The position numbers and the translations under genes are program-made. The notes beneath the pieces were generated by a model. The model did no database searches. It saw only the letters and a program-made list of their open reading frames with translations, and was not told the DNA's origin. DNA of 64,000 nucleotides. Origin: Pagrus major (Eukaryota > Chordata > Actinopteri > Spariformes > Sparidae). Below, piece by piece: positions 25,777 to 36,870 of this stretch; the stretch's first letter is position 1; each line of letters starts with the position of its first letter. Location of the stretch: the NCBI RefSeq assembly GCF_040436345.1, contig NC_133238.1, positions 10,356,150 to 10,420,149 of the forward strand, read 5' to 3'.

Positions 25777-26150
25777 TTAGCAGACAGCAAACCAGGACCT
25801 CGGACCTAGGAGGTGCTGATCCACATCACATTCAGCCAAAACTGACTGCTCCAGTGCACACGAGTGATCACGGTTCGTTGGAGCCAGAAGGACGGTGTCA
25901 TCGGCAAAGAGCAGATAACACCCTAATGTCAGGGAACTGGACTTTCTCCAGACCTCAGCTGCACCCTTATACCATTTGAATGTTACAGATAGAAGAGAAG
26001 AGAAGCTGAAGGCAACATGTTTTTTGCCTTGGAGACACAACTCTTTCTGAGAGGGACCAAATGGCTTGCAGCAGTCACCCTGGCAGTCTGTGCTCCCACA
26101 GGATATAGTGGGCAGCACGCCGGTCACAAGCCTTTTCCAAATCGGCAAAA
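25777..26150 (-). mobile_element. degenerate RTE-type LINE fragment (reverse transcriptase)
   Basis: The minus-strand frame contains LLFADDTVLLAPTN, which fits the catalytic FADD(T/V)VLLA motif of non-LTR reverse transcriptases. An 'ALEQSVLAECD' segment follows, resembling the downstream ALxxFxxEC stretch of RTE-clade elements. Upstream coding is degenerate and frameshifted, and no endonuclease or 3' tail is seen. It is a dead internal fragment. The clade call (RTE/Expander-like) comes from motif wording and remembered fish elements and is less certain than the LINE call. Confidence 0.6.
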
Positions 26151-26421
26151 AACTGAAAGCCCTTGATTCACTTCGTTAAGTTTTATGGTAAACATAGATA
26201 GAAAACCTCCACCTGTTTCTCAGTTGTTCTTCTTGTAGTTAATCCTCTGATGAATCTATACCTGTCTGCCTATGAGAAAAATGTAAAACAGAAATCAACC
26301 AGTGATGAATTAGTGCTTTCACCACACACAAATCATTTTAACTGCACGCTCAATGACTCCAAAGTACACAGAAGCTATGACATGGGCAGGGAGGTGAGAG
26401 TTTTATTAGGTGGAAGGGCAC

Positions 26422-26495
26422 TGTGTGTAGGTGTGTGTGTGTGTGTGTGAGTGTGAGTGTGAGTGTGAGAGAGAGAGAGAGAGAGAGAGAGTGTG
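26422..26495 (+). repeat. compound (GT)n(GTGA)n(GA)n microsatellite
   Basis: A GT run (about 26,430-26,448) passes through GTGA/GTGTGA units into a GA run (about 26,467-26,491). Confidence 0.95.
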
Positions 26496-26628
26496 ATAGG
26501 GAAATCAATATTTCATCTCATCAGGTTTTGATCTGAAGGGCCGTGCAGTAAATATCATTGATGGATGGTTAGCAGTGGGGTGGGTGAGAATGCACATTAC
26601 ACTAACAGGTCAAGGTCTTTTACACATA

Positions 26629-26658
26629 AAACACACACACGCATACACACACACACAA
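26629..26658 (+). repeat. interrupted (CA)n microsatellite
   Basis: Two CA runs separated by 'gcat'. Further short CA and GT runs follow at 26,742-26,763 and 26,880-26,893, the last ending in an eight-base G run. Confidence 0.85.
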
Positions 26659-27193
26659 ATGCAGAGAAAGAGAAAGCGGTATCAGGGCTGGTAAAATCAA
26701 CAGACTTCATCTTGTGAGGACATTTGGCCTTCATAAAGAATACACACACACACTCATACACACATTCATACTGCAATAGCAGTGTGTAACCCTCAGTAAT
26801 CCCCTGATTTCCCTGTCTCTCCCAAGCAGCTGTGTCGCTCATCTCTCGTGCCTTTCAGTGTACGTGCACAATTGTGAGCGTGTGTGTGTGTGTGGGGGGG
26901 GTGTTTGTGATTTCAGAGGGATTCGACAGCAGCATAGCTGACGGTGATGACAGCCGACAGATTATTACTAGCCGTGCGCACTCATGTACACAGATTTAGG
27001 CTGAAGCGAGCCACCATGTGCATCTACGCTCCAGATATGGGGGGTAGCCTGAGACTACCTGGGAGGGGTAAAATTCATTTTCAGTGATTTGACAACATTT
27101 TTGATGGTTAAACGCTTTTGAACAGAACAAAAATTCACTTGATGGATTGAAATGAAACTGACTGTGATGATAAACAAGCTATGAGTGAGTGAG

Positions 27194-27214
27194 TGTGTGT
27201 GTGTATGTGTGTGT
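27194..27214 (+). repeat. (GT)n microsatellite
   Basis: GT run with one 'at' interruption, preceded by GAGT units. Confidence 0.85.
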
Positions 27215-27429
27215 GGAGGGAAGTGGGTGGAATAAAACAACTGTCCATATACAGTGTAGAAAGAATGTATAGTGAGTGAAGAAGTGTCTGTGTTTGTATT
27301 ACAATGTGTTGTATATATGCATGCAGTTCTACTTACTGTATATGTGACCAAACCTGTTACCAAATTTGATTTATTTGATTAAACCAAAAACACGACAACA
27401 GTCTATTGTCATGCAGCTCTGTCAGGCTT

Positions 27430-27570
27430 TGTGCTAAACGCTAACTTATATATGCTAACATGCTCACAATGACAATATTAACATGCAGATGTTTAGCAGG
27501 TCTAATACAGCATTTACCATTTTTACAATTTCAGTTTTGCATCTTAGCATGCTAACATTTGCTAATTAGC
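27430..27570 (+). repeat. fish dispersed repeat, first half
   Basis: Contains 'atgctaacatgctcacaatg', 'acatgcagatgtttagcagg' and 'cttagcatgctaacatttgc' followed by 'taattagcac', the typical opening of a widespread fish repeat. The second half appears at 27,781-27,958, with a diverged or replaced middle. Confidence 0.65.
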
Positions 27571-27780
27571 ACGGAAAACAAAGGAAAGGAAAGTGAGAGA
27601 AAACTTTTGCACAGGAGCTGCTGAGTTGATGTCATATGACGCTGAAACATGGTGGATGAAAGTAAACTAAAATTGGGTTGATGGTAACATGCAAAATGTA
27701 AAATGTGAAATATATTTTATGGTTTACATGATTCGTTTCCTTTGCTCTTCCATGTCACTCATATACCTGGAACAGCTGCC

Positions 27781-27958
27781 AAAGTGTTGTTTAAATGCTC
27801 TGAGCGAGCATTTCATAGCAATCCATCCAATAAATGTTGACAGTTTCACTAAAAGCTGCAAATGTGAACCTCATAGTGGCGCAGGACAGAAAATTTGGGG
27901 CTCACTAAAGTCTGTAGTATTCATCCTCTGGGGACCACGAATGTCTGTTCATTGATGT
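27781..27958 (+). repeat. fish dispersed repeat, second half
   Basis: Contains 'catagcaatccatccaataa', 'gaacctcatagtggcgcagg' and 'catcctctggggaccacgaa'. The same wording is found inverted at 25,225-25,512 and, in part, at 30,360-30,535. Confidence 0.65.
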
Positions 27959-27992
27959 ACATACAATACCGAGCATCAGTGATAGCGTTGAA

Positions 27993-28178
27993 GTGAGATG
28001 TCTGCACAGAGCCCAAAGGATACTAAAAGACAACACCCACCCCCGTCACAGTCTGTTCACCCTGCTGCCATCTGGCAAAAGATACAGAAGTATCCGATGC
28101 CGTACCACCAGACTTCAGAGCAGCTTCTTTCCTCCTCAACACTCCACAATAAAAAATATTTTTTCTTGTGTAGCATAG
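27993..28178 (+). mobile_element. CR1/L2-group LINE fragment, C-terminal end of ORF2
   Basis: The plus-strand frame reads AQRILKDNTHPRHSLFTLLP followed by SGKRYRSIRCRTTRLQSSFF. The 'THP.H.LF.LLPSG+RYR..R.RT.R' pattern is the conserved C-terminal end of CR1/L2/Rex1-type non-LTR retrotransposon polyproteins. Only this piece remains, and there is no RT core upstream. A frame shift after the motif leads into AT-rich sequence, presumably remains of the 3' region. Confidence 0.75.
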
Positions 28179-28439
28179 AGACTACATCTTGCATATCAGT
28201 GTCCAACCCTGTCTTGTATCATAGTACGACTGACCAGCCAACAGATATTGCCATCCCTAGTGACTAAAAAGAAAGAGGGGCCAAAAAAAGAAAATATCAA
28301 ACACTACATGATACAGTAGTGCACTAAAATGTAAAGTACACCTAATAAAATATACAGTAGTTTAGGCAACTGCTGGACATGCTATCTGAGCTTTGGCTTA
28401 GCAAACAGACCATTAGCTAAGCTCTCTGCACATGCTATG

Positions 28440-28695
28440 GAAGCCAGTAGGTCAGGCTGCACTGAAAGCCTGTTGAGTACACTTCCATCCAACCAGCAAA
28501 TCTCTATAAGCAGTCAGGAAATAGACCGTGACTTGGCAGCCTGAGGGTTGGGAAAGTGAGCTGGTGACAGGACAATTGCCAGTCTGAAGCCCCAGAGTGG
28601 CAGGGGAAACCTGGGCAGGTGGAGGGAATGAATGAATAACACTCTCGGCGGCTTCAGCAAGTACTGTTGACGTGTCTTTGAGCAAGGCAAAACAC
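28440..28695 (-). repeat. probable dispersed repeat, reverse orientation
   Basis: Read on the minus strand it begins 'ttgccttgctcaaagacacg' and continues 'agcagccgccgag'-like and 'ccctgccactctggggcttc' segments. This resembles dispersed fish repeats that carry a 'cttgctcaagg' word. No second good copy in the window was confirmed, so the call rests mainly on recollection of the family. Confidence 0.35.
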
Positions 28696-30359
28696 TGACA
28701 GAACTGCCCGGCAGCAAAGAGGAGAATTCATATTTATATCTATTCATATTTATTGTATGAATAGAAAAGAATACAATAATGATGAAAAGACTGTTCTCTA
28801 AGAATATCTTTAATTTCAGAGCAAAATTCGTATTGTAACTGAAATATCCCAAACCGAATCGATACTGAATCAAATCAAAACAAATTGGAAACTGAATCAG
28901 ACATGGAGCCTCAGTGTCGGTACCCAGCTCTAGTAAAATGTTGATAAAATGTTGAAATCAGTTCAAACTTTTAGAGGCAAGTGGTTGGTAATGGTGCACA
29001 GCTCCGAGCTGTGAGCGTGTGAATGTGTGAAAAACTCATCCCCAAGGCTGCTCTGAGAGCTTGTTAACAAGAATGTGTTAATAAAGGTTAAATAACATTC
29101 GAAGTTGACGGTGTCTCACTTCTTTCACTCCTCTCCTGTCACATCTAGGTGTCTGATAGAAGAAAAGAACCAGGAGCGATCTTTAGATGAATTTGATAAA
29201 GAATCTACATCTTGCATGTTAAGAGCACTGCCCATGAATTAAAGGTACGCACATGGAATCCTGACTACAGGCTACCACTGATACTGTATCTGACAGTAGT
29301 GATGCCTTTCGTAGAAACCCCGAGTCATAATCTGTATCAGAGATTAAAACTGTGCTATGGGCCTTAATCCTTCTCGGAGCGCATACACACACTGATGAAG
29401 CCCAGCAGCACAAATCCCACTTAGGCGGCTCTAAAGCACGCTTTAATTGAAAGCATTCCACATATTTAAAAAGGTGGCTGTCGCAACGCAGCCGCCTTCG
29501 GTACAGTAACACGACATGCATGCGATGGAAGTTTATGTGGGACCAGGAAGAGACAGAGCACAGGACTCCATACTGAGAAACTACACAACTGTCTGCTGCT
29601 GTGCTGTACTGTTGAACCAGTGCGTGACACGCATGCACAGCTGGGTTGTGTACATTTGTCTCTTTAATTTCGGCACTTAAGCCGCAGCTTGCATAATTGA
29701 CAAGTTTCACACACGAAGGTCCAAAGCCGTCAACCTGAGCCTTTTATTTCTTTGCCCTTTATTGGCCTGTGTTGTCTATTTTAACCTCTCCATGACCTCT
29801 CTAACCACTTTCTCTCTTGCCCAGAGGTCACCCCTGCTAGCAAGAGCGCTGACAGGCAAATGTACCATTAAGTGTGTATCTTCACAAGATTGAGCTCCCC
29901 ATCATCACCTGACTCCTCAGATTAGACGATAGTGAAATTGAGTGTCAGGGTTAAATCAAGTTGTGGGCTGGTTGAGCTCGTTTGTAGCTGGGCGACGTTC
30001 GCTCGAGGCCACGGAGATGGAGCTCGTGAGTAACACCTGCTGTATCTTTAAATAAATCAGAACAGTGCTGAGAGCAGAATTGGATTTAATACGGAGGAAG
30101 GGAACCTAACAGAAATACAACCTGAAACATCAGGATTCAACCTTGGTGTCAACAGCGTAACTGCAAATATAGGTGTCTCATATTACACCGCCTGCCAATT
30201 AGCAGCATGTCACAGCCTCAAAAGAGGTGTGACAATAACAACAGTCCGAGAGATCACTTATATAAGATGTCAATATTAGGAGTGACCACCTAACGGCTAT
30301 AACCACATACAGAATATTTGAAATTCAGCACTTAGTCACATCTTAATTTAGTTTTGTTA
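28696..30359. other. non-coding, nothing firm recognised
   Basis: AT-rich DNA. 'gtcggtacccagctctagt' near 28,916 resembles a common fish repeat end. The 163-codon minus-strand frame at 29,219-29,710 shows no domain, and its cysteine-rich composition has no recognisable spacing. Confidence 0.5.
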
Positions 30360-30535
30360 GTTCGTCCACCATTTTGTCCCCTACTGAAATATCTCAATAA
30401 CTATTGATGAAATTGTCATTGTCCCCTCATACCGACTGACTTTTCCTCTAGCAACACCATGAGTTTGACTTTTGTGGTTTGAAGTCACACATCTCGACAA
30501 CTATTTGAAGGACTGCCATGAAATTTGCCATGAAA
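30360..30535 (-). repeat. fish dispersed repeat, reverse orientation
   Basis: The plus strand reads 'gtccaccattttgtccccta', 'gactgacttttcctctagca', 'acaccatgagtttgactttt' and, near the end, 'gactgccatgaaatttgcc'. In reverse complement this matches the family at 27,781-27,958, in more degenerate form. Confidence 0.55.
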
Positions 30536-30833
30536 ACGACACTCAAAATCAGTTTGGGCTGAAGTAATAGACACAGTTTCAGAAATATAACGGCCAGCTC
30601 CCATGACTTCAATCTAACCAAGTGTATCTGTAAGGTTTAAAAAAAATGTATAAACCTCAAAACTAATCCAACCTAAAAACTGGCATGATTGGTCAATGAT
30701 AAAGAACAGGTGGATCAGTTCATAGTGTCCTAGCGTAGCTACTACTAAACTAGTTCCTGTGGAGCATTGTGCCAACTTATCCAGTGTTTGGTGCTGCTTA
30801 ACTTCAATGGTGTCTTAATACTGCTTCTAGGAC

Positions 30834-31228
30834 TTGTTTCCCTTGATGTCAATTAACAGCCTATTTGCAGTCAGTGACAGTGTGGCGAGATTCATTTCTC
30901 ACCAATATCATTCTCAACGCATGCATCCCCTGAGTCACTTAATTAATTTTCACATTTCACTGTATGTTGATGACACCCAGATGTGCTCACCAGACAAGCT
31001 AAGTGAAACAAACTGTTTGTAATCAGAAAATCCTTGTTATAAAGTCCTTGTTAAAAGATGAGTGTGATTTATGCAAGTTTTATTTGGTCATGTTTTTTCT
31101 ACCTCTTGCTGTTTTTATTGTCTTTTAAATGCAATTTTCTTTAGGTCTTAATGTATTATTTTAATGTATTTCTATGTCTCTGTAAATTTCTGAATGGTGC
31201 TTTATAAATAAACCTGCCTTGCCTTGCT
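30834..31228 (+). mobile_element. L2-type LINE remnant with RT motif and 3' tail
   Basis: The plus-strand frame contains LINFHISLYVDDTQMCSP, matching the (Y/F)(V/A)DDTQ catalytic box of L2-type reverse transcriptases. After the stop (31,019-31,021), about 200 bases of T-rich 3' UTR lead to 'ggtgctttataaataaacct' and a short (TTGCC)n tail. That tail is the usual 3' end of L2-like elements. The sequence between the RT box and the 3' UTR is missing, so the copy is 5'-truncated and internally deleted. Confidence 0.65.
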
Positions 31229-33687
31229 ACTGCTAATATTTGGACCCATTCTGAATATCAGTGAGAAGATGGGATTTTTTTATGGGACTTTAAAACCCTT
31301 GAGGTATAGTGTTTTATCCTAAATATTAATCAAATAAGGAAATAAAACATGGTGTCACTCCATTTACAGCATTTTTACAGTGGTTATTCTTCACTACTAA
31401 TTCTAGCTAACATGCAGTATGTTATGCAATAGACAGAAGCAGGGATGACGTATTTTTGTAGGCTAACCCTGAAATGGCATTGCCTGGTTCCCTTCACAAA
31501 AAGCCTATGGGATGTTTTGTTCAGCAAGATAATCTTCACAGATTAATACCAGCTGTATGATTTTTGAAGCATAAATGCAATCAATATCACTGAAAAGCTA
31601 ACATTAGGCTTTAAATGAACTACATTGCACTCGCATGACTTCTATGTCACCACCACTAAGCTTCTTACTACACTATACAATTTATAAGTTGTAAAGTTAG
31701 AGCTAGAATACCTGTAGTTTGCAACTAAAGTCCACCTGTAAAGACCGACTAGTGGGTGGATGAGTCTCCTTGTTCAGCATTTAATGTCCCCAACAAGCCC
31801 TGTAGTCTCATTCATCCAATTGTTAGCAACTATCTTTTTTTAAGACACAAAATTTCACAAGTGGGGAATTAACAGACCTTATTCTTGGCATCTAACTGAA
31901 AACCCATTAAAAAAAACAACTGACTTCAAGATGAGGGAACAGGAAGTGCAAAAATGCTAACTTATTTCTGGGTTTTAGGACTCATTCATGCTTAAATTCC
32001 AGTAAATATCACACAGGACTCAATAGAAGAAGTTTTTTTGTGACAATTAAAAACAATTGTGTGGATATAAACAGTATCTTTCCAATAAAGTGTCACCATT
32101 TTTGCAGCCTCTACAGCAGGCGCTATAAAATAATGGGGTGTTGGCCAAAGCTGTGTGGGTAAAACACTAAATTAAACTTCTCTTTCTCAGTACACTCCTC
32201 TGGAACTACAGTCTGCTCAAACTCCTTTCATTTCGTGAAGACCGACTACACAGAAGGGAGTTATCAACAACTTCAGCTCTAATTAGCTCTGATTTTGGCA
32301 GTTTTGATGGCTGGAACATTTTGCTATTACTGCGGCTACTCAAAATGAGGAAACAGGCCTATTAATGAAGTCGCTTTACTTGCTGTAAAATCAATTATAT
32401 TAGTCTAGACATAAGATTAAATACTTCAAGGTCAAGCTGAATCTAGCTTGACAGTAGAGAGAGCTTAAGTCTCTGATAATTTTCTGACATGCGTCTCTGC
32501 TTGATAAAAATCAAAACCGACTACCTCTTATCACACACACACTGCATGAGAATGTAGTTACAAAAGGCTCTGAGGTTCACCAAACACACTGTGATCTCTG
32601 ATTACGGCAGGATGCCCAGTGCATAGCAGGATTCACAAATCTGGCAGTGATTAAACTGAAGCTCTCTTGCTCAAAAAAAAAAAACGTCAGATGGAGAGGA
32701 GAGGAACAGGGCCAGACATAAAAACAGATAGCAAACAGTCGTTTTAGGACCAGGCACGCAACCAGCATGTCTGAGCTGACTGTTTTTCACATCATTTTAA
32801 GGTTCAGTGATTGCAATGACAATCATCACTGCGATGGATTTGACCTTGTGCATTCCTGATGACAATCGCTAGATCAGATGGTGCATTAAATTAATTTGGG
32901 GAATATAACTGTCTGTTTTACACAGGTTGTCAAAGGAATATATTCGCATTATAATACATTAATACAAATATGGGAAAGTGTTTCATTTTCATTAACCTTC
33001 TGAGCATGTGTAGCAGAGCGTGCCGAATATTTCGTATCAACAACAGAGCCAGTTCATGCATATTTGTTCCAAAACGATTGGAAGAATGTCAGTAAGGGAT
33101 GACAGAATAGCAAAAACCCTTTCAACTGAATCACCTCGTCTACTCTGAGAAAACAAAGGGAAAAAAAGATAATTAAAGGCCGTGACAGGAGGGTAAATTC
33201 AAAGAAACTTTGTAAACTTCATATCTTTTATTGCCATGTTTGCTGCCAGTAAGAGTGTATATGAATCTCATGGTTTGTACACATGTAGTACAAGATTGGT
33301 TTCATACTAAGGTTTCACACTTAAACAGCAGGTGGGAAGAAATTTTGGCTAATGCTAACAAAAATGCTAAGATAACTTCAACCAAGACAGTGAAAAAAAG
33401 CCCAGTTATCTCCAGCAACGACTTCTCCAACTAGCTTATTATTAACTTGAAGGTGTTGATGCCTTAGTTAGGGGTTTGCTGTTCATGAAGATCTCCATTA
33501 ATGAACGCGGCACTAGCTGCAGGTGTGCTTACATCAGCTGTGCCTACTGCGAGGAAAACTGGCTTTCAGGCTGTCAAACACGGTTCGCTCTTCAGCTTTT
33601 ATATTTTAATTCTGACCAGGTGTTGCCCTGGGCAGCTTTGCATTTTGCATTAGAAACATGGCGCTCTCAGATACCTAAATTTGGCAC
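31229..33687. other. non-coding, nothing recognised
   Basis: About 2.5 kb of AT-rich sequence without a supported exon, RNA gene or clear repeat. Confidence 0.5.
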
Positions 33688-33829
33688 CAATAGACCCTTT
33701 TCACGGCAGATATTTTAACTTGGAACTAGCTCACCTAAATGGAATGCAGCCATCATAAATGTTATAAATTCCACCTGTTCTTTTCCTACTTTAATAGGTC
33801 AAAATGTCTGCTGTGAAAAGGGTCTATTG
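33688..33829. mobile_element. 142-bp MITE with long terminal inverted repeats
   Basis: The left end CAATAGACCCTTTTCACGGC, continuing AGATATTTTAACTT, and the reverse complement of the right end, CAATAGACCCTTTTCACAGC continuing AGACATTTTGACCT, agree at nearly all of about 34 positions. The interior is only about 75 bases with no coding capacity. No convincing target-site duplication is visible at the borders, so the exact ends and superfamily stay open. Confidence 0.85.
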
Positions 33830-35589
33830 ATTTAACATGAACTGATACTCAGTAGTAGCAGTCGGTTGGCGAAGGTTCGGCCTGTTTGATGTGAAGTATT
33901 TGCCACACTTGAATTTTGCTGTAATCAGCCTGACAGCTTTTAACATCAATCAGTACTTGTCAATATATCCCATTTTCCAACATTTCTTAGATTTCTACAC
34001 ATGGCCACTATGGTATGGGAAAGGATGGGGAAGAGATCCTGTTTATGACAAATAAAGTATGGGTAAGGGATAGTTAGGGTTAGGCACCAGGCAACATTTA
34101 GCTTTTAAAACAATGAAATATCTGTATTTTACATATAAACATGTGCTGGAAATTCATCTGCTTATGTTAAGGATAATTAATCTTGGCAACATCTACTCTT
34201 CCAACGGCAGCAGCTGCAAGCAGCGACATCTGGCACCATCACAAACATTTTTAAGAAAATGCGTCTGCTGTTGTTTCCCTCCCAACATGATGTGTTTGTC
34301 GGTGTGTATAACCACTTGCAGTTAACTCCACGCATTCCTTGCCTGGCTGCAAAAGCAACGCGCTAAATATAAAGAGATTGAACACGGATCATCATCTGAG
34401 GTGGACTAAAATGCGCAGCGGCAACATGTAAACTCTTTGAACAATTCAAATGCCTGCGAAAAACAGTAGTAGAGAATGTCCTGCAAGGGGAGTGAAAGCC
34501 ACAACAGCGTGAACTCTGAAGCACAGTTTAATTGAAAGGGTTTCTCGAATCCCAAGGTATCTGTTAGGCAGTAATATTTAGATGCACAGTGGAATGTGAT
34601 TGTGTACAGCGAGTGTAGCAGGCTTAGAAAGATGTTGTGTATTCTGTAATTGCAGGGACATGACAAAGCATGCTGATGATTTTCTGGCTTCGAGATCAAT
34701 TTATAAATCCCAGTTTTATTCAACTGTGAGGACGACTGCTGATGAAACTGTTGTTTTCATCCAGCCAATTGTGTCAAAACCACTGACTTCCCTGTTTTTT
34801 TTTTCTCATTTGCTAACTAACCTGCATACAATGAAATGAGAATGAAAAAAAGATTGTCTTCAGTGTTGTAGTACAACCAACACTCAGCGGGAATACTTGT
34901 GGCAACGACGGGCTTTTCTAGCTCAGTAATTGGATAGATAGCTGGGAGCCTGAAAAGCTTACACTTCACTGTGTTTGTGCTGTGGTTAGTGAGCTAATTA
35001 GCGGTAAACAAGCAGCTAGTAACCAACCTTTCTGATTCTCTTATGTTGTTTTGTGTCTTACATTAAAAAAACAGTTTTTCCAACAGCGCTCATGCATTGG
35101 TAACTGTTGAAAGCAACACTACCCCTCCAGGCTCTCCACTGGAGCGATCTGAGTCCTTAAGTGGCGCTGACTCTCTTGGGTATTATTGTGAACATGCGTG
35201 AGTGTTCAAGTCATATGGCTGAACAGTGTATGGAGTCAACATCACTTACTGAGCTTTAATTGAAAGAAATCCACTGATGTTGAGACCACTTAGGGTTTCT
35301 CATTATCTGACACTACAATGGCACTGAAGGCAGCGCTTTCACACAAAGCGTGATATAAGAGCAGTGCTTCCTTTTCTTATCCTGACAGTCTTTTGAAAGG
35401 ATTAACCCGGCCGTTGGCGCGGGTCTTATGCCAAGACTTGCAGGTTCAAGACTCTCTAATGACCCTAATTAAAAAAGAGCCGTCAAGGATATTACAGAAA
35501 CATGACAATAATATTGTGCCATGGTCTATAATTTACTGTACTCGCTGACAATGACACTTTTTGAGGGGTTTAATTCAAAATGTTCAGTT
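33830..35589. other. non-coding, nothing firm recognised
   Basis: No exon is supported. 'gttagggttaggcacc' at about 34,074 is a single copy of the 'TTAGGCAC' dispersed word, not telomeric repeat. Confidence 0.5.
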
Positions 35590-36030
35590 CATTCACAGGC
35601 CAAGCTTAAATTTCGACTACTTCTACCACTTACACGTCAGCTGACATCTCAACTTCCTTCACCTCTCACTCCTCAACTGATATTTTTACAGCTTTCCTGT
35701 CTCACTTTTCAAACAATAATGCAACTGCTTTCACCTCTTACACACAAGCTGAAGTTTAGGTCTACAAAAAGTTGAAATGCACCACAAACACTTCAACTTC
35801 TTTCAGTGCTTACACTTAAATTGACACCTCAAACCTTTCAGGTCTGACTGACTCTCTTCAACTTGCACTTCAACTTCTTTCAGTGCTTAGACTTAAAATC
35901 AGACTTAAAACCCTTTCAGGTCTCAGATCTTCATCTTTGAACGCAAAAAAACCTTTTTCAGCTACTCTGATTCCGACAACCTCCACTGCGATCACACAAT
36001 TTACTCACTTCAACTGCTTTCAGAGTGCTT
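35590..36030 (+). repeat. degenerate pyrimidine-rich minisatellite, part 1
   Basis: Repeated 'cacttcaacttctttcagtg', 'cttacacttaaa' and 'cctttcaggtct' words with a loose period of roughly 50-90 bases. The clearest pair is 'cttcaacttctttcagtgct' at about 35,799 and 35,869. Confidence 0.6.
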
Positions 36031-36142
36031 ATGTTACTATCTACAAGTACTGCTACGTAAATGTGCAGCTTGAATCCCAGCAAAATACAAAAAACATAAA
36101 ATGTGAAAGAGCTGAGTTAATTTACCTTACTTGACAATCTAT

Positions 36143-36215
36143 ATACTGCGACTGACTATTGTGCACGGGCACATTGCGATGTCGAGGCTGAAAAGATATA
36201 TTGTGCAGCCCTAAG
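36143..36215 (+). repeat. dispersed-repeat end ('gtgcagcccta')
   Basis: 'gcacattgcgatgtcgaggc' followed by 'gatatattgtgcagccctaa' is wording typical of a common fish repeat terminus. It lies between the two pyrimidine-rich minisatellite parts. Confidence 0.4.
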
Positions 36216-36714
36216 CATCATCATGAGAAGTGAGAACATGTGATATGGCAAATCCAACATGCCAGGCTTCACGCCATTAGCCTAGCTTGAGGCTAGAGGC
36301 TACAATCAGTGTCCTTTGAGAAACTACTGGCAGCTACAGCTGCAGTTTAGGTATGGCGACAGCAAGAAAAACCACTGCTTGAACAATAATAGCAGCTCCT
36401 GAGGAGGTTAGTGTAGCTCCTTTTAGCACTAGTTATAGCAGAACTAAGGGGTGCATTTCATTGAAAAAAGGGAAAAGAACAGCACTTATGCGCTCTCCTA
36501 CTGCATCAAATGGTTTATCGATCTGATTGGTTGAAGTTAACCCGTGATGGACACCGGCCAAGGGCCTGCCTTTTTTAAAACAATTTCTGAGGGTGACTTT
36601 CCAGATGGTTCTGTGTAACAAACTGTCTGACACGTCTGGTTTGCAACTAAGTATTCACACTTTGGAGGGCGCTAAATCGCACAAGATGCCAATTTCTACA
36701 TAATCTTGCTTTAA

Positions 36715-36870
36715 ACGGACACTTCAGCTTCATTCTAAAACTTATTTCAGCACGTCCATTTTGTCCACTAATGAAACTTCTTCCAGTATTCGTATTTCTC
36801 CTACCACTTCAACCACAACCTGAACTGTTTCAGTATTTCAACTATTTCAGCTGCTAAATTTCAGCAGTGA
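36715..36870 (+). repeat. degenerate pyrimidine-rich minisatellite, part 2
   Basis: 'cacttcagcttcattctaaa', 'accacttcaaccacaacctg' and 'tttcagtatttcaactattt' continue the ACTTC/TTTCAG vocabulary of 35,590-36,030. Confidence 0.5.

Noticed and set aside
29219..29710. 163-codon minus-strand open frame, Cys-rich
   Set aside because: Cysteine spacing fits no known fold, there is no signal peptide, and there are no supporting splice sites.
34069..34090. Interstitial telomeric repeat ('gttagggttagg')
   Set aside because: Only two imperfect units, followed by 'caccagg'; it matches the dispersed 'TTAGGCAC' repeat word instead.
35399..35460. tRNA-like segment with a 'ggttcaagactc' B-box look
   Set aside because: No convincing A-box at the right distance and no cloverleaf stems could be drawn.
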